Source of the DNA: Sphingobacteriaceae bacterium | Lineage (GTDB): Bacteria > Bacteroidota > Bacteroidia > B-17B0 > Aurantibacillaceae | Assembly: GCA_016715905.1 (NCBI GenBank) | Contig: JADJXI010000004.1 | Span: 310,001-374,000, forward strand | DNA: 64,000 nucleotides | Direction of reading: 5' to 3' | Shown: one piece after another, positions 36,380 to 44,455 of the stretch | How the letters are laid out: every line of letters begins with the position of its first letter | How positions within the stretch are numbered: position 1 is the stretch's first letter | Notes under the pieces: model-generated | What the model saw: the letters and a program-made list of their open reading frames with translations, nothing else | The model's database searches: none | Told to the model about the DNA's origin: nothing | Program-made: the position numbers and the translations under genes

Positions 36380-37027
36380 CTACTTTTTAAGTAGTTTAAA
36401 AGCATGGCTCCATTTACCTTCTCGCATTCCGGGTATACACCAAAGCATGGCTAAAGGTTCTATTGCGCGAGCAGCTTCTACCATTCCCATATCTTCAATT
36501 TCCCAGCCAAATTTGGTAAGTATTTCTTTCACTTCTACTTTGGCTTGTTCATTATTTCCACAAATAAACATGCTGGGTTTAGTACCTCCAAAATCCGGCT
36601 CAACCATAAAAGCACTTCCAACGCAAGAAAAACCTTTTACAAAGTGAGCATCCGGACAAATTTCCTGCAACTCTTCCATTAACGATTTATTTAAATTACT
36701 GCTATACTGTAATACGCCATTAACCGGAGCTAAATCGGCAATCGGGTTTCCGGTATCAATAACGGTTTTGTTTTTTAAATTATCAATACCTATTTCCGTA
36801 ATCGCATTTTTGGCAGCATGTCCTTTAACGGCCAATACTATAATATCAGCGCTCTTAGCGGCATCGGCAAAACTGGCAGTTTTAATATTACCTCCGATTT
36901 CAGCAGCCAGCGCCTTTCTTTTTTCTTCGCTCCTCGAAGCAATCGTGGTATCATATCCGTGTTTTAAAAAACCTTTGGCCAATGTTTTACCAACTGCGCC
37001 TGAGCCAATAACTGCAACTTTTTTCAT
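36380..37027 (-). CDS. NADP-binding F420-reductase-like oxidoreductase
   Basis: The 215 residues have a Rossmann motif at the start (VIGSGAVGKTLAKGFLKHGY) followed by ASRSEEKR, which favours NADPH. The family is 'NADPH-dependent F420 reductase-like' (pyrroline-5-carboxylate-reductase-like fold); in a Bacteroidota the substrate is probably not F420. Also visible are VIDTGNPIAD and VKGFSCVGS. It follows psd by 20 bp on the same strand. Its stop lies 3 bp from the convergent phosphatase. Confidence 0.82.
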   Translation of the reverse strand: MKKVAVIGSGAVGKTLAKGFLKHGYDTTIASRSEEKRKALAAEIGGNIKTASFADAAKSADIIVLAVKGHAAKNAITEIGIDNLKNKTVIDTGNPIADLAPVNGVLQYSSNLNKSLMEELQEICPDAHFVKGFSCVGSAFMVEPDFGGTKPSMFICGNNEQAKVEVKEILTKFGWEIEDMGMVEAARAIEPLAMLWCIPGMREGKWSHAFKLLKK

Positions 37028-37047
37028 AGATTATATTATTTAATTAA

Positions 37048-37725
37048 TTACCATTCGGCAATAATGCTTTGTGAGCCTTTTACCACATCATTTAATTTTA
37101 CATTTAATTTTGTACCAATTGGTAAAAATAAATCTACCCTCGAACCAAATTTTATAAAACCCATTTCTCCGCATTGTTCTGCCTGATCTCCTTCTTTACA
37201 ATACCATACTATTCTTCTTGCAAGAGCACCGGCAATTTGTCGGAATAAAATTTCTTTTCCGTTATTATGTTTAACTACTACTGTTGTTCTTTCATTTTCT
37301 GTACTGCTTTTGGGTTCCCAGGCCGCTAAAAATTTACCGGGATGGTATTTAAAAAAACTAACTACACCTTTTACAGGGTAACGATTGATGTGTACATTTA
37401 TTGGACTCATGAAAATACTTACTTGTAAACGTTTATCCTTAAAATATTCGTTTTCTTCTGTTTCCTCAATCACCACCACCTTACCATCCGCAGGTGCAAT
37501 AATGAGGTTGTCGCCCTTGGTGAATTCCCGCTTAGGATCTCTAAAGAATTGGAGAATAACGATGAGTAAAAATCCACTTAATACATAGGCAAATAAATGC
37601 GCAATAAAAAATGTGGGAAAAAAATAATGGGCAATTCCGGTGATAATGGCTCCAAATATCAGTACTAATATTAAACTTACATATCCTTCTTTGTGAAATT
37701 TCATTGATAATCGCTTTTTGTTCAA
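37048..37725 (-). CDS. psd: Phosphatidylserine decarboxylase proenzyme
   Basis: It makes phosphatidylethanolamine. The 225 residues fit the short (type A) form, with two N-terminal membrane segments (about 12-50), then IIAPADGKVVVIEE, SPINVHINRYPVKG and the self-cleavage site FGSR (Gly194-Ser195), where Ser becomes the pyruvoyl group of the small chain. It lies at the head of a two-gene unit with the oxidoreductase. Confidence 0.94.
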   Translation of the reverse strand: MNKKRLSMKFHKEGYVSLILVLIFGAIITGIAHYFFPTFFIAHLFAYVLSGFLLIVILQFFRDPKREFTKGDNLIIAPADGKVVVIEETEENEYFKDKRLQVSIFMSPINVHINRYPVKGVVSFFKYHPGKFLAAWEPKSSTENERTTVVVKHNNGKEILFRQIAGALARRIVWYCKEGDQAEQCGEMGFIKFGSRVDLFLPIGTKLNVKLNDVVKGSQSIIAEW

Positions 37726-37765
37726 ATATAAGGGATAAATATCAATAATATTTCGCTAAAAAACA

Positions 37766-37795
37766 TTGATTAAATCATTTGCTTTTTTACTTTTG
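37766..37795 (+). promoter_or_regulatory. Promoter of icd
   Basis: TTG at 37766-37768, a 19 nt spacer and TACTTTTG at 37788-37795 match the Bacteroidota consensus, 28 nt before the icd ATG. Confidence 0.6.
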
Positions 37796-37823
37796 TTGTC
37801 TTAAAAATTAAATCAATAGCAGC

Positions 37824-39065
37824 ATGTCAAAAATTAAAGTAGCCAATCCGGTTGTGGAATTAGACGGTGATGAAATGACCCGTATTATCTGGAAATTTAT
37901 TAAAGATAAATTAATATTACCTTATCTTGATTTGGATATCAAGTATTATGATTTAGGTGTTGAACATCGTGATGCCACTAATGATCAGGTTACTATTGAT
38001 TCGGCAGAAGCCATCAAAAAATACAATGTGGGTATTAAATGCGCCACCATTACTCCGGATGAGCAACGTGTGGAAGAATTTAAATTAAAACAAATGTGGA
38101 AGTCGCCAAATGGCACTATCCGTAATATATTAGACGGAACTGTTTTTCGTGAGCCCATCGTTTGTAAAAATGTACCTCGTTTAGTGCCGAATTGGACCGC
38201 ACCGATTTGTATTGGACGCCATGCTTTTGGTGATCAATATCGTGCCACAGATTTTGTAACTAAAGGAAAGGGGAAATTAACCGTAACCTTTACACCGGAA
38301 GGTGGAGGAGAAGCTCAATCTTTTGAAGTGTATAATTTTAAAGGAGATGGAGTTGCATTAACCATGTACAATACCGATGAATCAATAAAAGGATTTGCAT
38401 ACTCTTGTTTTAATACTGCATTAGCTAAAAAGTGGCCATTATATCTTTCAACCAAAAACACAATTTTGAAAAAGTATGATGGTAGATTTAAAGATATATT
38501 CGAAGAGATTTATCAAAAAGAATTTAAAGCAAAATTTGAAGCTGCAGGTATTGTTTACGAACATCGTTTGATTGATGATATGGTGGCTTCTGCATTAAAA
38601 TGGAACGGTAATTTTGTTTGGGCTTGTAAAAATTATGATGGAGACGTTCAGTCAGACACCGTAGCACAAGGATTTGGTTCATTAGGTTTAATGACCTCTG
38701 TGTTAGTTACTCCGGACGGAAAAACCATGGAAGCTGAGGCTGCGCACGGAACAGTTACTCGTCACTATCGCGATCATCAAGCAGGCAAACCAACTTCTAC
38801 CAACCCAATTGCCAGTATTTTTGCTTGGACCAGAGGTTTGGAATTCAGAGGTAAATTAGATAATAATCAAGAATTAATTAATTTCTGTCATGCATTGGAA
38901 AAAGTTTGTGTTGAAACAGTTGAATCAGGTAAAATGACAAAAGATTTAGCCGTTTGTATACATGGTAATAAAGTAAAGCATGGCGATCACTATTTATATA
39001 CAGAAGAATTTTTAGCAGCAATTGATGCGAATTTAAAATTGGCACTTTCAAAAGCAACAGTCTAA
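37824..39065 (+). CDS. icd: NADP-dependent isocitrate dehydrogenase (eukaryote-like type)
   Basis: It oxidatively decarboxylates isocitrate in the TCA cycle. The 413 residues show the dimeric eukaryote-like type: ELDGDEMTRIIW, WKSPNGTIRNILDGTVFREPI (substrate phosphate Ser), YDGDVQSDTVAQGFGSLG (metal Asp residues) and EAAHGTVTRHYR. A strong terminator follows. Confidence 0.96.
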   Translation: MSKIKVANPVVELDGDEMTRIIWKFIKDKLILPYLDLDIKYYDLGVEHRDATNDQVTIDSAEAIKKYNVGIKCATITPDEQRVEEFKLKQMWKSPNGTIRNILDGTVFREPIVCKNVPRLVPNWTAPICIGRHAFGDQYRATDFVTKGKGKLTVTFTPEGGGEAQSFEVYNFKGDGVALTMYNTDESIKGFAYSCFNTALAKKWPLYLSTKNTILKKYDGRFKDIFEEIYQKEFKAKFEAAGIVYEHRLIDDMVASALKWNGNFVWACKNYDGDVQSDTVAQGFGSLGLMTSVLVTPDGKTMEAEAAHGTVTRHYRDHQAGKPTSTNPIASIFAWTRGLEFRGKLDNNQELINFCHALEKVCVETVESGKMTKDLAVCIHGNKVKHGDHYLYTEEFLAAIDANLKLALSKATV

Positions 39066-39084
39066 AATTATTTGTACATAATTT

Positions 39085-39125
39085 AAAAGCCCCATCTGTC
39101 TTTGGCGAGATGGGGCTTTTTTTTT
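39085..39125 (+). terminator. Terminator after icd
   Basis: AAAAGCCCCATCT pairs with AGATGGGGCTTTT and a long T run follows. Confidence 0.9.
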
Positions 39126-39154
39126 GTATAGTGAATATAAAACAAAGGATAAAT

Positions 39155-39185
39155 TTGTGATGAACTGTAATTATCTCTATCTTTG
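39155..39185 (+). promoter_or_regulatory. Promoter of the first T9SS cargo gene
   Basis: TTG at 39155-39157, a 20 nt spacer and TATCTTTG at 39178-39185 match the Bacteroidota primary promoter. The ATG at 39213 follows 27 nt later, which argues against a start at the upstream in-frame TTG at 39183. Confidence 0.65.
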
Positions 39186-39212
39186 CGTCAAATTAAAAAA
39201 TCCATAAAAACA

Positions 39213-41279
39213 ATGAAAAAATATTTTACATTAATTGCTTGTTTTGTATCTTTTTACAATACTGTTAAAGCACAAACAATTACTGCAGTTCCAATTGTAA
39301 CGCTAACTGGAGCCCCAGGAACTCCAATGATGATTGCCTTTAATCCGATTTTTAACCTTTATTACGCAAGTTCAGGAGGCGGTGGATGTAATCAAATGAC
39401 GACTTATACTAGTACTGGAGGAGCTCCTATTTCAAATACAAGTGTTTGTTATGACGCAAGGGGTACTTGGTGGAATCCTAATACTAATGTGTTAGAAGGA
39501 AACGGATACAACGGTTCAGGAATATATACGGTAACACTAAATGGTTCTGGAATTCCAACTAATGCAGGAGCTTTTTTTCCTGCAGGAAACATTCAGCCAG
39601 ATCCACAAAGTATGGGCTCCTATGATCCTTCAACTAACAATATTATATACTATAATAGCGGTAATTTAATAAAGCGAAACAGAACCACCAGCGCCTTGGT
39701 TGCTACAATTCCTATAACAGGATTACCTGTTGGTTTTGGAAATTTAACTACAAATTGTGGATTCTTCACTGGAATTCCAGGAATCGAGTATGCAGTATAT
39801 GATTATGTTAATAGAAGGGCATATCATATTAATTATAATACTGGCGCATATGTTTCTACTGTTCAATTCCCTCCAACTGCCGGTGCGCCATCCTATTACA
39901 ACCTTTCTTATTCAAATAATATGTTCTTTATTTGTAATGCAAATGTTTGGCAAGGTTATAATATTTGTATTACTGCATCATCATCACCAAGTGCAATTTG
40001 TATAGGTTCTAGTGCTACTTTAACCGCAGAGGGAGGGAATAGTTATACTTGGTCTCCTGGAGGATTAAATACTGCTAGTATAGTTGTAAATCCAACTCTT
40101 ACTACTAATTATACTGTTGCAGGAGTTGCTCAACCTGGTTGCCCTTCTACTGTTACGTTAACATTAAATGTCAATTCAATACCTACAATTGCTGTTAACA
40201 GCGGTACAATTTGTACTGGACAATCATTTACTATGAATCCTTCTGGCGCCAATACATATACGTATGAAGGTGGTAATGCTGTTGTAAGCCCTACTACAAA
40301 TACGAATTATACAGTTGTAGGAACTAGTTCTGCTGGTTGTATTTCAAATGTCGTGACATCAAGTGTAACTGTGAACGCATCACCTATACCTACTATTACA
40401 GTTAATAGCGGTTCAATTTGCTCAGGAAATTCATTTACTATGTCTCCATCCGGAGCTGCTTCTTACACGTATCAAGGAGGAAATGCAGTTGTTAGTCCAA
40501 CTTCAAACACTAACTATACAGTTGTAGGGACAAATACTGCTGGTTGTATTTCAAATGTTGTTACATCAAGTGTAACGGTTAACGCATTGCCTTTACCTAC
40601 AATTTCAGTAAACTCAGGTACTTCTTGTGCCGGTGCTAATTTTACTCTGGTACCTTCAGGAGCAAATACCTATACTTTTCAAGGCGGAAGCGCAGTTGTT
40701 AGTCCAACTGCAAATGCCAGCTACACTGTAGTTGGTACAAATAGTGCGGGTTGTGTTTCTGCTACATTTGCTACAGCAAACATAACGGTTACAGCCGGTC
40801 CATCAGTTTCTGTTGCCGGTAATCAAACAATTTGTGTTGGAGAAACTACAACCTTAACTGCAAATGGAGGAGATTCTTATTTGTGGTTTAACACGGGTTC
40901 TAGTTCAAGCACAATTGCCGTTAGTCCAACTGTTACTACAGGTTATACTGTGCAAGGTACGTCTTCGGTGACGGGTTGTTCAAGTACATTTGTATCTAAT
41001 GTTACAGTTAACTTGTGTACAGGTTTATCCAATCTGACAAACGAATTAAAAGGACTACAGGTTTATCCAAATCCTGCTGTAAATACTGTGATTGTTGAAT
41101 TAAATAATGGTAAAGAGAAAAATATTATGCTAAGTGATTTATCAGGAAGAGTAATAAGCGAAAAAACAACTACTGATAATAAAGTTAGTGTTGATTTAAA
41201 TAAATTATCTAACGGATTATACTTAATAAAAGTTCAAAGCGGAAATGCTGTAGAAACTATTAAATTAATCAAAGAGTAA
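39213..41279 (+). CDS. T9SS cargo protein with Ig-like repeats
   Basis: An ATG at 39213 gives a 688-residue protein with a standard signal peptide (MKKYFTLIACFVSF onward). A beta-propeller-like N-terminal domain (about 25-255) is followed by about five ~65-residue Cys-containing Ig-like repeats carrying ISVNSGTSCAGANFT or TYTFQGGSAVVSPTANASYT, then a type A sorting domain (LQVYPNPAVNTVIVELNNG, LSDLSGRVISEK, LSNGLYLIKV). The 3' end from 40577 is nearly identical to that of the next gene. A surface adhesin-like role is plausible. Confidence 0.88.
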   Translation: MKKYFTLIACFVSFYNTVKAQTITAVPIVTLTGAPGTPMMIAFNPIFNLYYASSGGGGCNQMTTYTSTGGAPISNTSVCYDARGTWWNPNTNVLEGNGYNGSGIYTVTLNGSGIPTNAGAFFPAGNIQPDPQSMGSYDPSTNNIIYYNSGNLIKRNRTTSALVATIPITGLPVGFGNLTTNCGFFTGIPGIEYAVYDYVNRRAYHINYNTGAYVSTVQFPPTAGAPSYYNLSYSNNMFFICNANVWQGYNICITASSSPSAICIGSSATLTAEGGNSYTWSPGGLNTASIVVNPTLTTNYTVAGVAQPGCPSTVTLTLNVNSIPTIAVNSGTICTGQSFTMNPSGANTYTYEGGNAVVSPTTNTNYTVVGTSSAGCISNVVTSSVTVNASPIPTITVNSGSICSGNSFTMSPSGAASYTYQGGNAVVSPTSNTNYTVVGTNTAGCISNVVTSSVTVNALPLPTISVNSGTSCAGANFTLVPSGANTYTFQGGSAVVSPTANASYTVVGTNSAGCVSATFATANITVTAGPSVSVAGNQTICVGETTTLTANGGDSYLWFNTGSSSSTIAVSPTVTTGYTVQGTSSVTGCSSTFVSNVTVNLCTGLSNLTNELKGLQVYPNPAVNTVIVELNNGKEKNIMLSDLSGRVISEKTTTDNKVSVDLNKLSNGLYLIKVQSGNAVETIKLIKE
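40577..41279 (+). repeat. 703 bp direct repeat, copy 1 (3' end of T9SS gene)
   Basis: It aligns without gaps to 42661-43363 with few substitutions and covers the last Ig-like repeats and the sorting domain. Equal length and high nucleotide similarity suggest recent duplication or gene conversion. Confidence 0.88.
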
Positions 41280-41300
41280 TCTTATTCTATAAATCTATTA

Positions 41301-41333
41301 AAAGCTCCGATCTAAACCGATCGGAGTTTTTTT
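41301..41333 (+). terminator. Terminator after the first T9SS gene
   Basis: CTCCGATC pairs with GATCGGAG, with A-rich 5' and T-rich 3' flanks. Confidence 0.88.
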
Positions 41334-41407
41334 ATGATAATAATTAATAATTTATCTGTGCTGAAAGGTAAATTTCACTAGATTTATGGTAAAATTAAAG
41401 TAAAAAC

Positions 41408-43363
41408 ATGATAAAAAATTTACAAAATTTCAAGACAGGTTTAACTTTCGCAGTGCTATTTGCAGCGTGTGTTACAACCAAAGCACAATGCCCAACGCCT
41501 ACGTCAGTTACGGCAACGCCAAGCATTATATGCTCCGGAGCAACAACTAGTTTGAATGCAACTGCTGTGGGTGCTTCTATCAATTGGTATACTGTTCCAT
41601 CCGGAGGTTCGCCAATTGGTTCTAGTGCGAGTGGCGCTGATTTTAGTATAACTCCAGTTAACACAACGACATATTATGCTGAATCTTTTGTGTCTGGTAT
41701 TAATACATTTACCTACACAGGAAGTCTTCAAAATTTTACCATTCCAGTAGGTGTTACTCAAATTACAATTACTGCTGTTGGAGCTGCAGGCGGATCTTTA
41801 ACGGCTTATGGATTATATCCGGGCGGAATGGGTGCAAGTATGCAAGGTGTATTTGCGGTTACGCCTGGAAATGTTTTAAATGTTGTAGTAGGTGCAAGGG
41901 GTAATTCAGATCCGTCTTCAAGCGGTGGTGGAGGAGCTTCAGGTGTTGGTTTAGGAGCTACCCCTATGATTATTGCTGGTGGTGGTGCAGGTGTTGATTT
42001 CCAACAATATAATTACGCAGGCAGACATGCTGTAATAACAACAGCAGGAATAGTTGGTGGAGGAAGCGGAGGTGCCGGAGGAACAGGTGGTGCTGATGGA
42101 GGTAATTATACTTATAATGTAAATAATATTAGTAAAGGTGGGAGAGGTTGGAATTTTAATAATAATGGATCTTTGGGTGAGAATGGATATAGTATAAATA
42201 CCACTTCAACTACAGGAACATGGGGATTAGGTGGAGGAGGAGGATCTGTTGGATATGGATTCTGTAATTGTGGCGGCGGTGGCGGTGGTTATTCAGGAGG
42301 TGGATCAGGAAGTGCTAATTACTCCGGTGGCGGTGGAGGTTCTTATAATTCAGGAACTAATCAAAATAATGTCGCAATGGTTGGGACAGGATTTGGTACT
42401 GTTACAATTAACATAGGTACAGCTTGTACTTCAGTTTCACGCACAGCTGTAGTTCTGTCTGTAACTCCACTTCCAACTATATCTGTAAACAGCGGTTCAA
42501 TTTGCTCTGGTAATTCATTTACTATGTCACCTTCAGGTGCATCAACCTATACTTATGAAGGCGGTAACGCTGTGGTAAGTCCGACAACAAATACAAATTA
42601 TACTGTAGTAGGAACAAATTCATTAGGATGTAATTCTTTACCTGTAACATCAAGCATAACGGTTAACGCATTGCCTTTACCTACAATTTCAGTAAACTCA
42701 GGTACTTCTTGTGCCGGTGCTAATTTTACTCTGGTACCTTCCGGAGCAAATACCTATACTTTTCAAGGCGGAAGCGCAGTTGTTAATCCAACTGCAAATG
42801 CTAGTTATACTGTAGTAGGTACAAATAGTGCGGGATGCGTTTCTGCAACATTTGCAACGGCTAATATAACCGTTACAGCCGGTCCATCAGTTTCTGTAGC
42901 CGGTAACCAAACTATTTGTGTTGGAGAAACTACAACCTTAACTGCAAATGGAGCAAATTCTTATTTATGGTTTAACACGGGTTCTAGTTCAAGCACAATT
43001 GCCGTTAGTCCAACTGTTACAACAGGTTATACTGTGCAAGGTACATCTTCGGTAACGGGTTGTTCTAGTACATTTGTATCTAATGTTACAGTTAACTTGT
43101 GTACGGGTCTATCCAATCTGACCAATGAATTAAAGGGTTTACAGGTTTATCCAAATCCTGCAATAAATTCAGTGATTGTTGAATTAAATAATGGTAAAGA
43201 GAAAAATATCATGCTAACTGATTTATCAGGAAGAGTAATAAGCGAAAAAACAACTACAGATAATAAAGTTAGTGTTGATTTAAATAAATTATCTAACGGA
43301 TTATACTTAATAAAAGTTCAAAGCGGAAATGCTGTAGAAACTATTAAATTAATAAAGGAGTAA
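41408..43363 (+). CDS. T9SS cargo protein with Gly-rich domain and Ig-like repeats
   Basis: The 651 residues have a signal peptide (about 1-26, ending TKAQ), an N-terminal Ig-like repeat, and a glycine-rich domain (about 100-330) with runs such as GGGGGSVGYGFCNCGGGGGG. Three Ig-like repeats and a type A sorting domain almost identical to the preceding gene follow. Gly-rich domains of this kind occur in secreted adhesins. The gene is a paralogue of the previous one with an exchanged N-terminal module. Confidence 0.88.
   Translation: MIKNLQNFKTGLTFAVLFAACVTTKAQCPTPTSVTATPSIICSGATTSLNATAVGASINWYTVPSGGSPIGSSASGADFSITPVNTTTYYAESFVSGINTFTYTGSLQNFTIPVGVTQITITAVGAAGGSLTAYGLYPGGMGASMQGVFAVTPGNVLNVVVGARGNSDPSSSGGGGASGVGLGATPMIIAGGGAGVDFQQYNYAGRHAVITTAGIVGGGSGGAGGTGGADGGNYTYNVNNISKGGRGWNFNNNGSLGENGYSINTTSTTGTWGLGGGGGSVGYGFCNCGGGGGGYSGGGSGSANYSGGGGGSYNSGTNQNNVAMVGTGFGTVTINIGTACTSVSRTAVVLSVTPLPTISVNSGSICSGNSFTMSPSGASTYTYEGGNAVVSPTTNTNYTVVGTNSLGCNSLPVTSSITVNALPLPTISVNSGTSCAGANFTLVPSGANTYTFQGGSAVVNPTANASYTVVGTNSAGCVSATFATANITVTAGPSVSVAGNQTICVGETTTLTANGANSYLWFNTGSSSSTIAVSPTVTTGYTVQGTSSVTGCSSTFVSNVTVNLCTGLSNLTNELKGLQVYPNPAINSVIVELNNGKEKNIMLTDLSGRVISEKTTTDNKVSVDLNKLSNGLYLIKVQSGNAVETIKLIKE
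42661..43363 (+). repeat. 703 bp direct repeat, copy 2
   Basis: Second copy of the 3' module at 40577-41279, with scattered, mostly silent differences (for example GGAGATTCT versus GCAAATTCT). Confidence 0.88.
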
Positions 43364-43382
43364 TTTTACACCAATAATATAT

Positions 43383-43419
43383 AAAAAGCTCCGATTTATA
43401 CCGATTGGAGCTTTTTTTT
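43383..43419 (+). terminator. Terminator after the second T9SS gene
   Basis: AAAAGCTCCGAT pairs with ATTGGAGCTTTT, followed by a T run. The run merges into the -33 TTG of the his promoter. Confidence 0.85.
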
Positions 43420-43448
43420 GGAAATTATAAAAATCTGTCTTACATTTG
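43418..43448 (+). promoter_or_regulatory. his operon promoter
   Basis: TTG at 43418-43420, an exact 20 nt spacer and TACATTTG at 43441-43448 match the Bacteroidota consensus. The predicted start is within a few bases of the leader peptide ATG at 43454. Confidence 0.7.
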
Positions 43449-43453
43449 AACCC

Positions 43454-43501
43454 ATGAATAATCAATTACACGTACATCATCATGCTCTTACCCTCGGGTA
43501 G
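43454..43501 (+). CDS. hisL: Histidine operon leader peptide
   Basis: The 15-codon frame reads MNNQLHVHHHALTLG. It has four His codons in five positions (residues 6 and 8-10), and its UAG stop lies inside the first hairpin. This is the layout of ribosome-stalling his leaders. It is too short for routine gene calling. No conventional ribosome-binding site precedes it, and the promoter position suggests a nearly leaderless transcript. Confidence 0.8.
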   Translation: MNNQLHVHHHALTLG

Positions 43502-43579
43502 GCTTTGATGCTATTGTGTAATTCTTAAATAATTAACAACAGAACAGGCTTACCAAATGGTAGGCCTTTTTTTATTTTT
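43486..43579 (+). promoter_or_regulatory. his attenuator (pause hairpin, antiterminator, terminator)
   Basis: CTTACC (43487-43492) can pair with GGTAGG (43497-43502) as a pause hairpin over the leader stop. GGTAGGCTT (43497-43505) can instead pair with AGGCTTACC (43546-43554) as an antiterminator. AGGCTTACC also pairs with GGTAGGCCT (43559-43567), followed by a T run, as the terminator. The alternatives are mutually exclusive, as in classical amino-acid attenuators. Ribosome stalling at the His codons would free the antiterminator and let hisG through. Confidence 0.78.
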
Positions 43580-43594
43580 AAACTAATAATAATT

Positions 43595-44449
43595 ATGAAA
43601 CTTAGAATAGCCATACAAAAATCAGGAAGACTAAACGAAGATTCCGTGAAACTTTTGAAAGAAATCGGAATCGAATTCTCCAGTCCCAACGGTAAATTAA
43701 AAACCGATGCTAATAATTTCCCCCTCGAATTATTCTTTTTGAGAGATGATGATATTCCACAATATGTAGCCGATGGGGTAGCGGATATTGGTATTGTGGG
43801 AGAAAATGTACTGATTGAAAAACAGAAAGACGTTCAAATCAAAAATAAACTGGGATTTGGTAAATGCCGTCTATCTATTGCAATTGATAAGTCGGCAATT
43901 TATAAAAATGTTCGCGATCTTCAGGGTAAACGCATTGCTACTTCTTATCCTGTGCTTTTGCAAAAGTATTTAAAGTCCAAAAAAATAAAAGCTGAAATTC
44001 ACGAAATCAGCGGCTCTGTAGAAATTGCCCCGGGTATTGGTTTGTCGGATGCAATTTGTGACTTGGTGAGCTCAGGTAGTACTTTGCTTACCAACGGACT
44101 TAAGGAGGTAGAAGTAATTCTCCGTTCTGAAGCTGTTTTAATTTCCAATAAAAAATTAAATAAAGAAAAAAAGGTATTATTGGATAAATTGCTTTTCAGA
44201 ATTGAGGCGAGTAAAAGAGCAAGAAACAACAAATATATCTTACTTAACGCGCCGAATAACAAATTAAAAAAAATTATTTCTATTTTACCGGGCATGAAAA
44301 GTCCTACGGTTTTGCCCTTGGCTGAAAAGGGATGGAGTTCCGTTCACTCCGTTGTGAATGAAAATGATTTTTGGGAAATTATAGAAAATTTAAAAGTTAA
44401 CGGAGCACAGGGAATTTTAGTGGTTCCCATTGAAAAAATGATAATATAA
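43595..44449 (+). CDS. hisG: ATP phosphoribosyltransferase, long form
   Basis: It catalyses the first step of histidine synthesis, from ATP and PRPP. The 284-residue long form has MKLRIAIQKSGRL at the start, the VADGVADIGIVGENV binding region, the PRPP motif CDLVSSGSTLLTNGL, and a C-terminal regulatory domain (about 210-284) ending GAQGILVVPIEKMI. The ATG lies 15 nt beyond the attenuator T-rich tail. Confidence 0.96.
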   Translation: MKLRIAIQKSGRLNEDSVKLLKEIGIEFSSPNGKLKTDANNFPLELFFLRDDDIPQYVADGVADIGIVGENVLIEKQKDVQIKNKLGFGKCRLSIAIDKSAIYKNVRDLQGKRIATSYPVLLQKYLKSKKIKAEIHEISGSVEIAPGIGLSDAICDLVSSGSTLLTNGLKEVEVILRSEAVLISNKKLNKEKKVLLDKLLFRIEASKRARNNKYILLNAPNNKLKKIISILPGMKSPTVLPLAEKGWSSVHSVVNENDFWEIIENLKVNGAQGILVVPIEKMII

Positions 44450-44455
44450 GATAGA

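Noticed and set aside
39183..39212. TTG start of the first T9SS gene at 39183
   Set aside because: It lies inside the promoter -7 box, and the ATG at 39213 gives a normal signal peptide.
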